Counted from the first letter of the stretch, positions 10,401 to 18,950 are shown. The stretch is 36,736 nucleotides of DNA from Oscillospiraceae bacterium (GCA_017438745.1 JAFRUS010000032.1:1-36736), one strand, 5' to 3'. Program-made: numbers and translations. Notes: a model not told the origin generated them from the sequence alone.

Positions 10401-11965
10401 TCTACTCTATCGAAGACCTTGCACAGCTTATCTACGACCTTAAGAACGCAAACGACGATGCAAGAATTTCTGTTAAGCTGGTTTCAGAAGCAGGTGTTGG
10501 TACAGTAGCAGCCGGTGTTGCAAAGGCTGGTGCACAGGTAATCCTCATTTCAGGTTACGACGGCGGTACAGGTGCTGCTCCTAAGAGCTCAATCTACAAC
10601 GCTGGCCTTCCATGGGAACTCGGACTTGCTGAAGCTCACCAGACACTTCTTCTCAACGGTCTCCGTTCAAGAGTAAGAATCGAAACAGACGGTAAGCTCA
10701 TGACAGGACGTGACGTTCTTGTAGCTGCTCTCCTCGGTGCTGAGGAATTCGGTTTTGCAACAGCTCCGCTGGTAACAATGGGCTGCGTAATGATGCGTGT
10801 ATGTAACCTCGATACATGCCCTATGGGTATTGCTACACAGAACCCTGAACTCCGCAAGCGTTTTGCCGGCAAGCCGGAATACATCGTAAACTTCATGCAC
10901 TTTGTAGCCGAAGAATTACGTGAATACATGGCTAAACTCGGTATCCGTACAGTTGATGAACTTGTTGGACGTACAGATCTTCTCGTATCAAAGGAAAGTG
11001 TCCGTAACAGCAACATTGATTTCAGTGCAATTCTTGAAAGCGTAAATACTGAAGAAAAGCAGCACTTCGATCCTGAAGATGTTTACGATTTTGAACTTGA
11101 AAAGACAGTTGACAGACGTGTTATCATGAAGAAACTCGGCGCTTCTCTCAAGTCAGGTTCTTCAAAGACAATTGAAATAGATGTTGTAAATACAGACCGT
11201 TCAGTAGGTACACTTACAGGTGCTGAAATCACAAGAATCCACGGTGAAACAGCACTTGCAGATGATACATTCACAGTTAAGTGTACAGGAAGCGGCGGAC
11301 AGAGCTTCGGTGCTTTCATTCCTAAGGGACTTACTCTTGAACTCTGCGGCGATGCAAATGACTACTTCGGCAAGGGCCTCTCAGGCGGCAAGCTTGTTCT
11401 GTTCCCTCCGAAGAACGCAGGTTTCAAGGCTGATGAAAATATTATTGCCGGTAACGTTGCACTCTACGGTGCTACATCAGGCAAGGCATTCATAAACGGT
11501 ATTGCAGGTGAACGTTTCTGCGTAAGAAACTCAGGTGCAATTGCAGTCTGCGAAGGTGTAGGCGACCACGGATGCGAATACATGACAGGCGGACGCGCAG
11601 TAATTCTCGGACATACAGGCAAAAACTTTGCAGCTGGTATGTCAGGCGGTATTGCATATGTTCTTGATGAGGAACATGACCTTTACACACGTCTCAACAA
11701 GGCTCTTGTTTCACTCGAAGCAGTTACAGCAGGCAGTGATTCAAATGAACTCAAGGAGATCATTAAAGAATATGCAGAGGCTACAGGTTCAGAAAAGGCT
11801 AAGAAGATCCTTGCAGATCCTGAACACTATCTGCCATGCTTTAAGAAGGTAATACCAAACGATTATGCAAAGATCCAGGCTGTGGCAGCTGAATTCGAAA
11901 TGAAGGGCTTAAGCCGTGAACAGTCAGAGATCGAAGCCTTTGAACTCATCAGGAAGGAAGCGTAA
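7424..11965 (+). CDS. gltB: glutamate synthase, large subunit
   Basis: Transfers the glutamine amide nitrogen to 2-oxoglutarate, giving glutamate, together with GltD. The 1513 residues are the usual length. Cys27 in DNCGIG is the N-terminal nucleophile, so a 26-residue propeptide is expected to be removed. The glutaminase domain is followed by the central domain, the FMN-binding synthase domain (SYGSISQEAHE, GGKSNSGEGGE, YDGGTGAAP), the 3Fe-4S cysteines in MGCVMMRVCNLDTCPMG, and a C-terminal beta-helix with repeated Gly motifs. The ATG at 7424 has AAAGG eight bases upstream, and the ATG at 7430 is less well spaced. gltD follows after three bases, so the two are translated as one operon. Control is probably through the promoter palindrome and the leader terminator. 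Confidence 0.97.
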   Translation: MIMDNFRTEAPFEQQGLYSPRFEHDNCGIGAVVNINGKASRRVVEDALTIVEKLEHRAGKDAEGKTGDGVGILVQMPYTFFTAEAKKLGYDIGGKGDFGVGMFFMPQNELKRNQAKKLFEMITEKNGLELICWRDVPVSPSILGHKALDSMPYIIQAIVKRPEDVKAGLDFDRKLFIARREFEHSSEETYVCSLSSRTIVYKGMFLVDELRRFYSDLQNKAFTSAIAMVHSRFSTNTNPSWQKAHPNRFIVHNGEINTITGNADKMLAREETMTCAALENDMLKILPAINVNGSDSARLDNALEFMVMSGMPLPLAVMITIPEPWKNDRTISKAKYDFYQYYATMMEPWDGPASIVFSDGDVMGAVLDRNGLRPSRYCVTSDGFLILSSETGCIDVPADKIIKKDRLRPGKMLLADTVEGRIIEDSEIKATYASRQPYGEWLDAGLVRLHDLHIPNKGVQTYTKDELARLQKAFGYSYEDIMTSILPMAEKGAEPIASMGSDIPLPPLDGHKPPLFNYFRQLFAQVTNPPFDAIREEIVTDTSVYIGRDGNILEERADNCQVLKVENPILTETDMLKIKNMKVKGHKVAVIPITYYIGTPLEKAVERLFINADKAYREGADILILSDRDVDEFHCPIPSLLAVAALQQHLVSTKKRTAVGMILESAEPREVHHFAALLGYGACAVNPYLAHETIRGLIDNGTLDKDFYAAEDDYNSAVLHGIVKIASKMGISTIQSYQGSKLFEAVGISKELIDKYFAGTVSRIGGIGIKEISSRTEALHTAAYDPLGLHVGSDISSAGSHKLRSGKSEHLYTPETIHLLQEAAKTGNYETFRKYSECLTREDNELTLRSLLDFKFDPDGGIPIDEVESVEEICKRFKTGAMSYGSISQEAHECMALAMNSIGGKSNSGEGGESPERLRSDKCSAIKQVASGRFGVTSEYLVSAKEIQIKMAQGAKPGEGGHLPSGKVYPWIAKTRHSTPGVGLISPPPHHDIYSIEDLAQLIYDLKNANDDARISVKLVSEAGVGTVAAGVAKAGAQVILISGYDGGTGAAPKSSIYNAGLPWELGLAEAHQTLLLNGLRSRVRIETDGKLMTGRDVLVAALLGAEEFGFATAPLVTMGCVMMRVCNLDTCPMGIATQNPELRKRFAGKPEYIVNFMHFVAEELREYMAKLGIRTVDELVGRTDLLVSKESVRNSNIDFSAILESVNTEEKQHFDPEDVYDFELEKTVDRRVIMKKLGASLKSGSSKTIEIDVVNTDRSVGTLTGAEITRIHGETALADDTFTVKCTGSGGQSFGAFIPKGLTLELCGDANDYFGKGLSGGKLVLFPPKNAGFKADENIIAGNVALYGATSGKAFINGIAGERFCVRNSGAIAVCEGVGDHGCEYMTGGRAVILGHTGKNFAAGMSGGIAYVLDEEHDLYTRLNKALVSLEAVTAGSDSNELKEIIKEYAEATGSEKAKKILADPEHYLPCFKKVIPNDYAKIQAVAAEFEMKGLSREQSEIEAFELIRKEA

Positions 11966-11968
11966 ACC

Positions 11969-13456
11969 ATGGGAAAAGCTACTGGATTTCTCGAATTTAC
12001 AAGAACAGACAGCAAAGCGGAAAAGCCGCTTGACCGTATAAAGAACTATAACGAGTTTCATGTTCCGCTTTCAGAGGAACATCGCCGTGAACAGGCAGCA
12101 AGATGTATGGACTGTGGTGTTCCTTTCTGCCAGAACGGTAAAATGCTCTGCGGTATGATATCAGGTTGTCCTCTTAACAACCTGATACCTGAGTGGAATG
12201 ATCTTCTCTACCGCGGTCAGAAGGATCAGGCTTTAAGCCGTCTTCTTATGACAAACAACTTCCCGGAATTCACTTCACGCGTTTGTCCTGCTCTCTGTGA
12301 GAAGGCTTGTATCTGCGGTGTTTATGATTCTCCGGTTACAGTTAAGGAAAATGAAAACGCGATCATTGAGTACGGATTTTTAAACGGCGTTATCAAGCCG
12401 CAGATCCCTGAAACAAGAAGCGGCAAGAAGGTCGCTGTTATTGGTTCAGGTCCTGCAGGACTTGCTGTGGCAGACACTCTTAATAAAAGAGGTCACAGCG
12501 TAACAGTATTTGAACGTTCAGACCGTGCAGGCGGACTTCTTATGTACGGTATCCCGAACATGAAGCTTGAAAAGCACATTATCGACCGCCGTACAGATCT
12601 TATGAAGGCTGAAGGCGTTGAATTCAGACTTGGCACAGATGTAGGAAAGGATATTACATCTGACGAGATACTTAAGGAATTTGATGCAGTTGTTCTTGCA
12701 TGCGGTTCCTCAAATCCGCGTGATATAAAGGCTGAAGGACGTGATGCAGAGGGTATCTACTTTGCAGTTGACTTCCTCAAGGCTACAACAAAGAGCTTCC
12801 TTGATTCAGGGCTCAACGACGGCAAATATATTTCAGCAAAGGATAAGAACGTTGTTATCATCGGCGGCGGTGATACAGGTAATGACTGTGTTGGTACATC
12901 AGTTCGTCACGGCTGCAGGTCAGTTGTTCAGCTCGAAATGATGCCTAAGCTTCCTGATGAACGTGCTGCAGATAACCCGTTCCCGGAATGGCCGAAGGTT
13001 TGCAAGACAGATTACGGCCAGGAGGAAGCAATTGCAGTTTTCGGTCACGATCCTCGTATTTACTGCACAACAGTTAAGGAATTCATCAAGGACGAAAGCG
13101 GAAAGCTTAAGGCTATCAAGACAGTTAAGCTTGAATTTGTTACTGATCCTGCAAGCGGACGCAAAGTTCCTCGTGAGATAGCAGGCAGCGAAGAAGTTCT
13201 TCCATGTGAACTTTGTCTTATAGCAGCAGGCTTCCTCGGATGTCAGAGCTACATTGCTGAAGCATTCGGCACAGAGCTTGACGGACGTACCAATGTAAAG
13301 ACTGAAGCAGGTAAGCACTATACAAGTGTTGACAAGGTATTTACAGCAGGCGACATGCACATCGGTCAGTCACTTGTAGTTCGTGCAATTCGTGAAGGAC
13401 GCGATGCAGCTGCAGAAGTAGATGAGTATCTTATGGGATACACTCAGCTGAGATAA
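11969..13456 (+). CDS. gltD: glutamate synthase, small subunit
   Basis: NAD(P)H-oxidising flavoprotein that feeds electrons to GltB. The 495 residues are typical. The N-terminal part carries cysteine groups for two 4Fe-4S clusters (CMDCGVPFCQ, CPALCEKACICGVY). These are followed by the FAD dinucleotide fold GSGPAGLAVAD near residue 153 and the NAD(P)H fold IIGGGDTGNDCVG near residue 295. An AGGAAGG site overlaps the end of gltB. Spacing to gltB is 3 bases and to purF 13 bases, indicating one transcript. Same family as the beta subunits of other ferredoxin-type oxidoreductases, but pairing with gltB settles the name. Confidence 0.96.
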   Translation: MGKATGFLEFTRTDSKAEKPLDRIKNYNEFHVPLSEEHRREQAARCMDCGVPFCQNGKMLCGMISGCPLNNLIPEWNDLLYRGQKDQALSRLLMTNNFPEFTSRVCPALCEKACICGVYDSPVTVKENENAIIEYGFLNGVIKPQIPETRSGKKVAVIGSGPAGLAVADTLNKRGHSVTVFERSDRAGGLLMYGIPNMKLEKHIIDRRTDLMKAEGVEFRLGTDVGKDITSDEILKEFDAVVLACGSSNPRDIKAEGRDAEGIYFAVDFLKATTKSFLDSGLNDGKYISAKDKNVVIIGGGDTGNDCVGTSVRHGCRSVVQLEMMPKLPDERAADNPFPEWPKVCKTDYGQEEAIAVFGHDPRIYCTTVKEFIKDESGKLKAIKTVKLEFVTDPASGRKVPREIAGSEEVLPCELCLIAAGFLGCQSYIAEAFGTELDGRTNVKTEAGKHYTSVDKVFTAGDMHIGQSLVVRAIREGRDAAAEVDEYLMGYTQLR

Positions 13457-13469
13457 CCGAGGTGAAGAA

Positions 13470-14903
13470 ATGTTTGACAGCATTCATGAAGAGTGCGGAG
13501 TTTTCGGAATTTACGAAAAGGAACGTTCAGACGTTGCCTCATCTGTTTATTTCGGACTCTACGCACTCCAGCACCGTGGTCAGGAGAGCTGTGGAATCAC
13601 AGTAAGCGATGACGGTGTTTTCAGACATAAAAGAGCCGACGGACTGGTTTCCGAGGTCTTTACAAAGGAAGAACTTGCGAAGCTTGACGGTGCAAATATA
13701 GCCGTCGGTCATGTACGTTACTCAACAACAGGCGGACACAGCCACAATAATATTCAGCCGCTGGTCATCCGTCATGTAAAAGGTAATATGGCTCTTGCCC
13801 ATAACGGCAATCTTGTAAACGCTTCGGAAATAAGACGTCAGTTTGAATTAAACGGGGCTATTTTCCACGGAACTTCTGATACGGAAGCAATAGCTTATCT
13901 TATTGTACGTGAACGTCTGAATACTTCATCTACAGAAGAAGCAGTTGAAAAGGCAATGCCGTTTATAAAAGGTGCGTATTCCTGTATTCTCATGACAGCT
14001 ACCAAGATGATAGCTTTCCGTGATCCGAACGGATTCAGACCGCTTTGTATCGGACAGACTCATGACGGAGCCTATGTGGTTTCTTCCGAGTCTTGTGCCC
14101 TTGATTCAGTTGGTGCGGATTTTGTCCGTGACGTTGAACCGGGTGAGATAGTTGTTATCGGTCCTGAAGGACTTCGTTCGATAAAAACTCACTGCAGTAC
14201 TTCACGAAATATATGTATTTTCGAATATATCTACTTTGCACGTCCTGATTCAGTAATCGATGGAGTATCAGTTCACGGAGCCAGACTTCGTGCCGGAAGA
14301 CTTCTTGCAAAGCACAGTCCGGTAGATGCTGACATCGTTATCGGTGTTCCTGATTCAGGTCTTGATGCTGCTCTCGGTTTTGCAGAGGAAAGCGGTATTC
14401 CATACGGAATAGGTTTTATAAAGAACAAGTATGTGGGACGAAGCTTTATACAGCCTGAACAGCACCAGCGTGAGAATGCGGTAAAGATCAAGCTCAATGC
14501 TGTGCGTGAAACAGTTGCAGGCAAGCGTGTTATCATGATAGATGATTCGATCGTGCGCGGTACTACAAGTGCGAGAATCGTTCATCTGCTTCGTGAAGCA
14601 GGTGCAAAAGAGGTGCATGTACGCATTTCATCGCCTCCGTTCATTCATTCCTGTTACTTCGGTACAGACATCGATTCCGAGGAGAACCTTATAGCAGGCA
14701 AATGCAGCAGCAATGAAGAAATTGCTAAGTTCATAGGTGCTGACAGTCTTGCTTATCTTCCGGTCGAATGCCTTGAAGAACTTGTTTCAGATAAATTCGG
14801 GGTATGCAAGGGATGCTTCACCGGTAATTATCCGGTTGATGTTTCCGGAGCAGGAAGCAAGAATAAATTCGATGAAAAGATAAATTCCAAAAGTAATTCA
14901 TAG
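13470..14903 (+). CDS. purF: amidophosphoribosyltransferase (glutamine PRPP amidotransferase)
   Basis: First committed step of purine synthesis: glutamine plus PRPP gives phosphoribosylamine. The 477 residues are of the Bacillus subtilis type: a short propeptide before the nucleophile Cys9 (HEECGVFG), an N-terminal nucleophile glutaminase domain, the PRPP loop VIMIDDSIVRGTTS near residue 355, and cysteines for a 4Fe-4S cluster (RNICIFEY, IHSCYFG, GVCKGCF). The GAGGTGAAG site precedes the ATG. It follows gltD by 13 bases and is not with other purine genes, so it may be coupled to glutamine supply. Whether this is the only purF in the genome cannot be told from the window. Confidence 0.95.
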   Translation: MFDSIHEECGVFGIYEKERSDVASSVYFGLYALQHRGQESCGITVSDDGVFRHKRADGLVSEVFTKEELAKLDGANIAVGHVRYSTTGGHSHNNIQPLVIRHVKGNMALAHNGNLVNASEIRRQFELNGAIFHGTSDTEAIAYLIVRERLNTSSTEEAVEKAMPFIKGAYSCILMTATKMIAFRDPNGFRPLCIGQTHDGAYVVSSESCALDSVGADFVRDVEPGEIVVIGPEGLRSIKTHCSTSRNICIFEYIYFARPDSVIDGVSVHGARLRAGRLLAKHSPVDADIVIGVPDSGLDAALGFAEESGIPYGIGFIKNKYVGRSFIQPEQHQRENAVKIKLNAVRETVAGKRVIMIDDSIVRGTTSARIVHLLREAGAKEVHVRISSPPFIHSCYFGTDIDSEENLIAGKCSSNEEIAKFIGADSLAYLPVECLEELVSDKFGVCKGCFTGNYPVDVSGAGSKNKFDEKINSKSNS

Positions 14904-14909
14904 AAAACA

Positions 14910-15076
14910 CTGTACGGGATAAGTTACGCGGCTAAAGCCGCGCAGTTCCCCGCACAGCACATATCATTAAATGATTTGTGCCCAACTTTTAAAATCACGG
15001 AATGCGTTTAAGAGGCGACAGGGGAGACCCTCAGCCGAATGCCGGGAGACCGGCGGAAGTGAGATGCTTAAGCTGC
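14910..15076 (+). ncRNA. structured leader RNA upstream of asnB, class unknown
   Basis: This 213-base gap before asnB holds a series of helices. CTGT-CGGG pairs with CCCG-ACAG (14,910-14,957) and encloses a perfect CGCGGC/GCCGCG hairpin. CACA-ATCA pairs with TGAT-TGTG (14,958-14,980). A long-range stem GCG-TTTAAG (15,004-15,012) with CTTAAGCTGC (15,067-15,076) encloses two neighbouring hairpins, both capped by GAGA tetraloops: GGC..GGG/CCC..GCC at 15,014-15,036 and GCCGG/CCGGC at 15,041-15,054. No terminator follows, so any control would act on translation or RNA stability. I do not recognise it as a T-box, cobalamin, lysine or glutamine riboswitch. Confidence 0.55.
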
Positions 15077-15116
15077 AGGAAGTGTACTATAAATGATCAT
15101 TCGGAGGTCAAAACTA

Positions 15117-16697
15117 ATGTGTACTATAATGGGATACTGCGGCGCACCGGGAGGTGCTGAAAGAATAATAGAAGGTCTTAAGGCTACTGTTTCACGCGGT
15201 CCTGATGACCAGAGAATAAAGGTACTTGAGAACGGTGTGCTGGGATTCCAGAGACTTTCAATCATGGGCCTTACTCCGGAAGGAATGCAGCCGTTTGAAC
15301 TTGACGGAAGCTATGTTGTCTGCAACGGCGAACTTTACGGTTTCAGAAAGCAGAAAGATGAACTTATCAAAAAAGGTTACAGCTTCAAAAGCGACAGTGA
15401 CTGTGAGATCCTTCTTCCGCTTTACAGGGAATACGGAACAGAAATGTTTAAACAGCTTGATGCTGAGTTTGCCTGTATAATTTACGATGCAAAGGAAAAC
15501 AAATATATCGCAGCAAGAGATCCGATAGGAATTCGTCCGCTTTATTACGGCAAGGCTGATGACGGTGCGGTTTTCTTTGCAAGTGAACCTAAGAACCTTG
15601 TTAAAGTCTGCAAAAAGATAATGCCATTCCCTCCGGGACACTACTGGAAGGACGGCGAGTTCCACTGCTACAATGAGATCACTCATGTTGACAGTTACGT
15701 TAAGGCTGACATCGATACGGTATGTAAGAACATTCATGACAAGCTTGTTGCCGGTATCGACAAGAGACTTGATGCTGATGCAAAGGTAGGTTTCCTGCTT
15801 TCAGGCGGTCTTGATTCTTCTCTTGTATGTGCAGTAGCACAGAAACAGAGTAACAAGAAGATCCGTACTTTTGCCATCGGTATGAATACAGATGCCATCG
15901 ACCTTAAATATGCAAAGCAGGTTGCTGACTATATCGGAAGTGATCATACTGAAGTTATCATCACAAAGGATGATGTAATAAATGCTCTTGAAGATGTTAT
16001 CCATCTTCTCGGAACATTCGATATTACTACCATCCGTGCGAGTATGGGTATGTATCTGCTTTGCAAGGCTATTCATGAACAGACAGATATCAGAGTACTT
16101 CTTACCGGTGAGATTTCAGACGAACTTTTCGGTTACAAGTATACTGATTTTGCTCCAAGTGCAGAGGCATTCCAGGCTGAGTCTGTAAAGCGTGTACACG
16201 AACTTCATATGTATGACGTACTCCGTGCAGACCGCTGTATATCAGTAAACTCACTTGAAGCGAGAGTTCCGTTCGGTGATCTGGATTTCGTAAAATACGT
16301 AATGTCCATCGATCCTGAGATGAAACTCAACAAGTACAACAAGGGTAAGTACCTTTTAAGAAAGGCCTTCGAAGGCGATTATCTGCCGCACGATATCCTT
16401 TATCGTGAAAAGGCTGCCTTCTCAGATGCTGTCGGTCATTCAATGGTCGATCATCTTAAGGAATATGCTGAGAATTACTACACTGACGAGGAATTCGAAA
16501 GCAAATGTGCGAAGTACGAACATGCAAGATCGTTTACAAAGGAATCCCTCCTTTACCGTGAGATCTTTGAAAAGTATTACGGCGGCAACAGTGAAATGAT
16601 AGTTGATTTCTGGATGCCGAACAAGGAATGGGAAGGATGTAACGTAAACGATCCTTCAGCCCGCGTACTTTCAAACTACGGCGAAAGCGGTACATAA
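15117..16697 (+). CDS. asnB: asparagine synthetase, glutamine hydrolysing
   Basis: Makes asparagine from aspartate, ATP and glutamine amide nitrogen. An upstream in-frame ATG at 15,093 is rejected, because the GGAGG site at 15,103-15,107 fits the ATG at 15,117 and this exposes Cys2 (MCTIMGYCG), the essential N-terminal nucleophile. The protein has 526 residues. The glutaminase domain shows RGPDDQ, RLSIMG and NGELYG. The synthetase domain has the pyrophosphatase motif LSGGLDSSLV near residue 228 and TGEISDELFGYKY near 330. It is separated from purF by the structured leader and is followed by a strong terminator. It is the third N-terminal-nucleophile glutaminase in this operon direction. Confidence 0.95.
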   Translation: MCTIMGYCGAPGGAERIIEGLKATVSRGPDDQRIKVLENGVLGFQRLSIMGLTPEGMQPFELDGSYVVCNGELYGFRKQKDELIKKGYSFKSDSDCEILLPLYREYGTEMFKQLDAEFACIIYDAKENKYIAARDPIGIRPLYYGKADDGAVFFASEPKNLVKVCKKIMPFPPGHYWKDGEFHCYNEITHVDSYVKADIDTVCKNIHDKLVAGIDKRLDADAKVGFLLSGGLDSSLVCAVAQKQSNKKIRTFAIGMNTDAIDLKYAKQVADYIGSDHTEVIITKDDVINALEDVIHLLGTFDITTIRASMGMYLLCKAIHEQTDIRVLLTGEISDELFGYKYTDFAPSAEAFQAESVKRVHELHMYDVLRADRCISVNSLEARVPFGDLDFVKYVMSIDPEMKLNKYNKGKYLLRKAFEGDYLPHDILYREKAAFSDAVGHSMVDHLKEYAENYYTDEEFESKCAKYEHARSFTKESLLYREIFEKYYGGNSEMIVDFWMPNKEWEGCNVNDPSARVLSNYGESGT

Positions 16698-16716
16698 TCA
16701 TTCACTATAATATACG

Positions 16717-16757
16717 AAGAACCGTATGGCTCCGGATTTCCGGACCATACGGTTCTT
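16717..16757. terminator. intrinsic terminator after asnB, usable from both sides
   Basis: AAGAACCGTATGG at 16,717-16,729 pairs with CCATACGGTTCTT at 16,745-16,757, extended by TCCGG/CCGGA around an ATTT loop. It lies between convergent asnB and the leftward sensor-cyclase gene. A short inverted repeat CTGATTTAT/ATAAATCAG follows at 16,767-16,786. Confidence 0.75.
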
Positions 16758-16793
16758 ATTTATACGCTGATTTATACATAAATCAGTGGGGGC

Positions 16794-16853
16794 GCGGGGC
16801 GACGCCCCGCAATCTCCTCACCACCATTAATCCGGCGAAGCCGGATTAATGGT
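16794..16853. repeat. intergenic palindromic element (two hairpins)
   Basis: GCGGGGC/GCCCCGC with loop GAC at 16,794-16,810 is followed by a perfect 14-base-pair stem with loop GAA at 16,823-16,853 (ACCATTAATCCGGC and its complement). The build resembles the palindromes at 3264-3304. It is probably a dispersed REP-like element. It lies twelve bases past the stop codon of the leftward gene and could also protect or end that transcript. Confidence 0.55.
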
Positions 16854-16864
16854 TTAATAAGTGT

Positions 16865-18709
16865 TTATATTCTGTTCTTACGTTTTGCCTTTTTGGCTTC
16901 ATACATTATCTTGTCGGCTTTCTGTATGAGTTCAAACAGATCATCCTTCTTTTCAGGAACTTCTGTTATGCATCCCACGCTTGCAGAAAGCGGATATGGC
17001 TTGGCACATTCACGGTTCAGTTCGTTTATCTTTGCGTCAAAGTCCTGTTTAAACTTGTCGATGAATTCTGAACCTCGACCTATTACGATGAATTCGTCGC
17101 CTCCGAATCTGCCGCAGATGTTTATGGAATCGCATGCTGAATTGATCGCATCTGCAATGCTTTTGATTGCGAAGTCACCTTCGTTATGCCCGTAGGTGTC
17201 GTTAATGGCTTTGAGTCCGTCCATATCGATGAAGCAGATGGAAAGGGGACTTTTCTCTGCCAGACATTCCTTGAAAATGTAGCCTGCATATTTAAAGAAT
17301 CCGTTTCTGTTGTATATCTTACAGAGCGGATCGAGAACATTCAGTTTCGATATGTTGTCGATGGCGTTGCCTATGCACATGGTCATTGTATGACAGAGAA
17401 GACTGTAAATAGGGTAGTCGTTGTTTGTCATTATGTAATAGCCGAGACATCTCTGAGTGTAGTGCAGCGGTATGAAATAGCTGATGTTTCCGCCTGTTGT
17501 CATCGGTATCGGATGAAGATTTCTGCTCGGGAATGAAGCGACTGAAGTCTTTTTACCCTTGTCAATGATAAACGGTGCGGTCATTACCGGAGGATAAGTA
17601 CCGGTTTCTTCTTCCGATGCAGTGCTGTATGCATTTTCCCAGTCCTTTACGAGACAGAGACTGAATTCATCACAGTTTATAACCCGAAGCTGTTTTTCCA
17701 GAACTGCAATACAGTCATCAAGATTTTCCGCACTGGCAAGACCTGCAATCATTCTGTTGAGCATATGTATGTTTGTATATACGCTTTCAATTCGCATGTA
17801 CGTGTTCTTTTTGAATTCGCGTATATCATATGTTTCTTCCTCACGGCATCCGCAGCTTTCACTGAAAACAGGTTCTGCTTCTATGTGTCTGCTTTTCGGC
17901 ACTGAGTTCCCTTCGAGAAGATCCATCAGTGTGCGCATTGCCATTTCACCGGACTTGAAAAGCGGACGCTTAACAGTTGTAAGCTTAGGGAAAGAATTCT
18001 GTGCATTGAATGTATGGTCAAAACCGGTGACTATAACATCTTCCGGTACTCTGTATCCCTTCTGCTGCAGACCGTTCATAAGTGTGATCGCCATACTGTC
18101 ATTGGCACATACAAATGCATCAGGAAGTGAAAGTCCTGAGTCGAAGAAAGCTTCGGCAGCTTTTATACCGTCGTAGCTTCGGAACAGACCGTTGAATTTT
18201 CTGTTTTTCTCGTCAAACTCTATTTCGTTTTCCTCAAGTGCATCACGGAATGCACGGTATCGTTCAATAGATTCCGGGTTTGAAGCAGGACCGGAAACAT
18301 AGTTGAAAATCTTTGCTCCGTGCTTCTTTATCAGATGATCGACCAGCTTTTTCATTACCGAGTAATTGTTTATGCCTATGTCGTAGAATTCATCATGATC
18401 TTTACATTCAAAAATAACGCTCGGAATTCCTGAGGCTTTTACTTTATCTATTATAGTATTGCGCATTTCCAGATTTGAAAAAGTATTCGTAAACAGGATA
18501 GCGCCGTCAAAGTCTGAAAGATCAGGAAGATAGTAAATGCTGTATTCTCCTGTGTCAAACTGACGGTTGTCGATTATTCCGCCGAATGCAGAAAAATAGG
18601 ATACATTGATTGAATTTTTCTGAGCATAAGTATTTATTCCCTGTATTATCTGATAAGGATATTCTTCATCCATTCCAGACACAACAGCTGCGATATTACG
18701 TATGGCCAT
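16865..18709 (-). CDS. LacI-type ligand-binding domain fused to a GGDEF diguanylate cyclase
   Basis: Predicted cytoplasmic sensor that makes cyclic di-GMP in response to a small molecule, perhaps a sugar. Residues 1 to about 280 are a periplasmic-binding-protein-like fold of the LacI/GalR sensor type (FVCANDSMAITLMNGL, PEDVIVTGFDH), but the protein starts directly in its first strand, with no DNA-binding helix-turn-helix and no signal peptide. A middle part (about 300-440) resembles a GAF-like linker domain. The GGDEF domain covers about 445-610, with an intact RFGGDEF near 538 and DMDGLKAINDTYGH, so it should be active. No RxxD inhibitory site is seen at the usual place. AGGGGG lies seven bases before the ATG. 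Ligand unknown. Confidence 0.85.
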   Translation of the reverse strand: MAIRNIAAVVSGMDEEYPYQIIQGINTYAQKNSINVSYFSAFGGIIDNRQFDTGEYSIYYLPDLSDFDGAILFTNTFSNLEMRNTIIDKVKASGIPSVIFECKDHDEFYDIGINNYSVMKKLVDHLIKKHGAKIFNYVSGPASNPESIERYRAFRDALEENEIEFDEKNRKFNGLFRSYDGIKAAEAFFDSGLSLPDAFVCANDSMAITLMNGLQQKGYRVPEDVIVTGFDHTFNAQNSFPKLTTVKRPLFKSGEMAMRTLMDLLEGNSVPKSRHIEAEPVFSESCGCREEETYDIREFKKNTYMRIESVYTNIHMLNRMIAGLASAENLDDCIAVLEKQLRVINCDEFSLCLVKDWENAYSTASEEETGTYPPVMTAPFIIDKGKKTSVASFPSRNLHPIPMTTGGNISYFIPLHYTQRCLGYYIMTNNDYPIYSLLCHTMTMCIGNAIDNISKLNVLDPLCKIYNRNGFFKYAGYIFKECLAEKSPLSICFIDMDGLKAINDTYGHNEGDFAIKSIADAINSACDSINICGRFGGDEFIVIGRGSEFIDKFKQDFDAKINELNRECAKPYPLSASVGCITEVPEKKDDLFELIQKADKIMYEAKKAKRKNRI

Positions 18710-18854
18710 ACCTGTTCCCCCTGCTGATCCAGATCATAAAATTTATAGATATCTATAGTAATCGTTAGTTTTTCAGCCACACTAAATCTTTAGAAGTTTG
18801 TTTTTTTAATGGATTTTATGAAATGTGGTGAAAAACAATTAAAAATCTGATTAT

Positions 18855-18883
18855 ATTATATCACATCAATAGAATGTTATCAA
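18855..18883 (-). promoter_or_regulatory. promoter of the sensor-cyclase gene
   Basis: Leftward TTGATA at 18,883-18,878, 17-base spacer, TATAAT at 18,860-18,855. The leader is about 140 bases, AT-rich, and shows no clear structure. The rest of the 370-base gap to the next gene holds three terminator-type hairpins. Confidence 0.65.
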
Positions 18884-18950
18884 GTGTTAAAAGGAAATTC
18901 AGTTTCTTATTAGATTTGAATTTGAAAGTATAACCGAGTAAAATATAATG

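Noticed and set aside
14910..15076. Cobalamin riboswitch or T-box upstream of asnB
   Set aside because: Only a short GGAGACCGGC-like part and a CCCGC string resemble cobalamin elements, and the conserved loop sequences are missing. There is no GGUGGUACCGCG T-box core and no terminator.
15093..15116. Upstream ATG of asnB
   Set aside because: It would precede the GGAGG site and bury the Cys that must be at the mature N-terminus.
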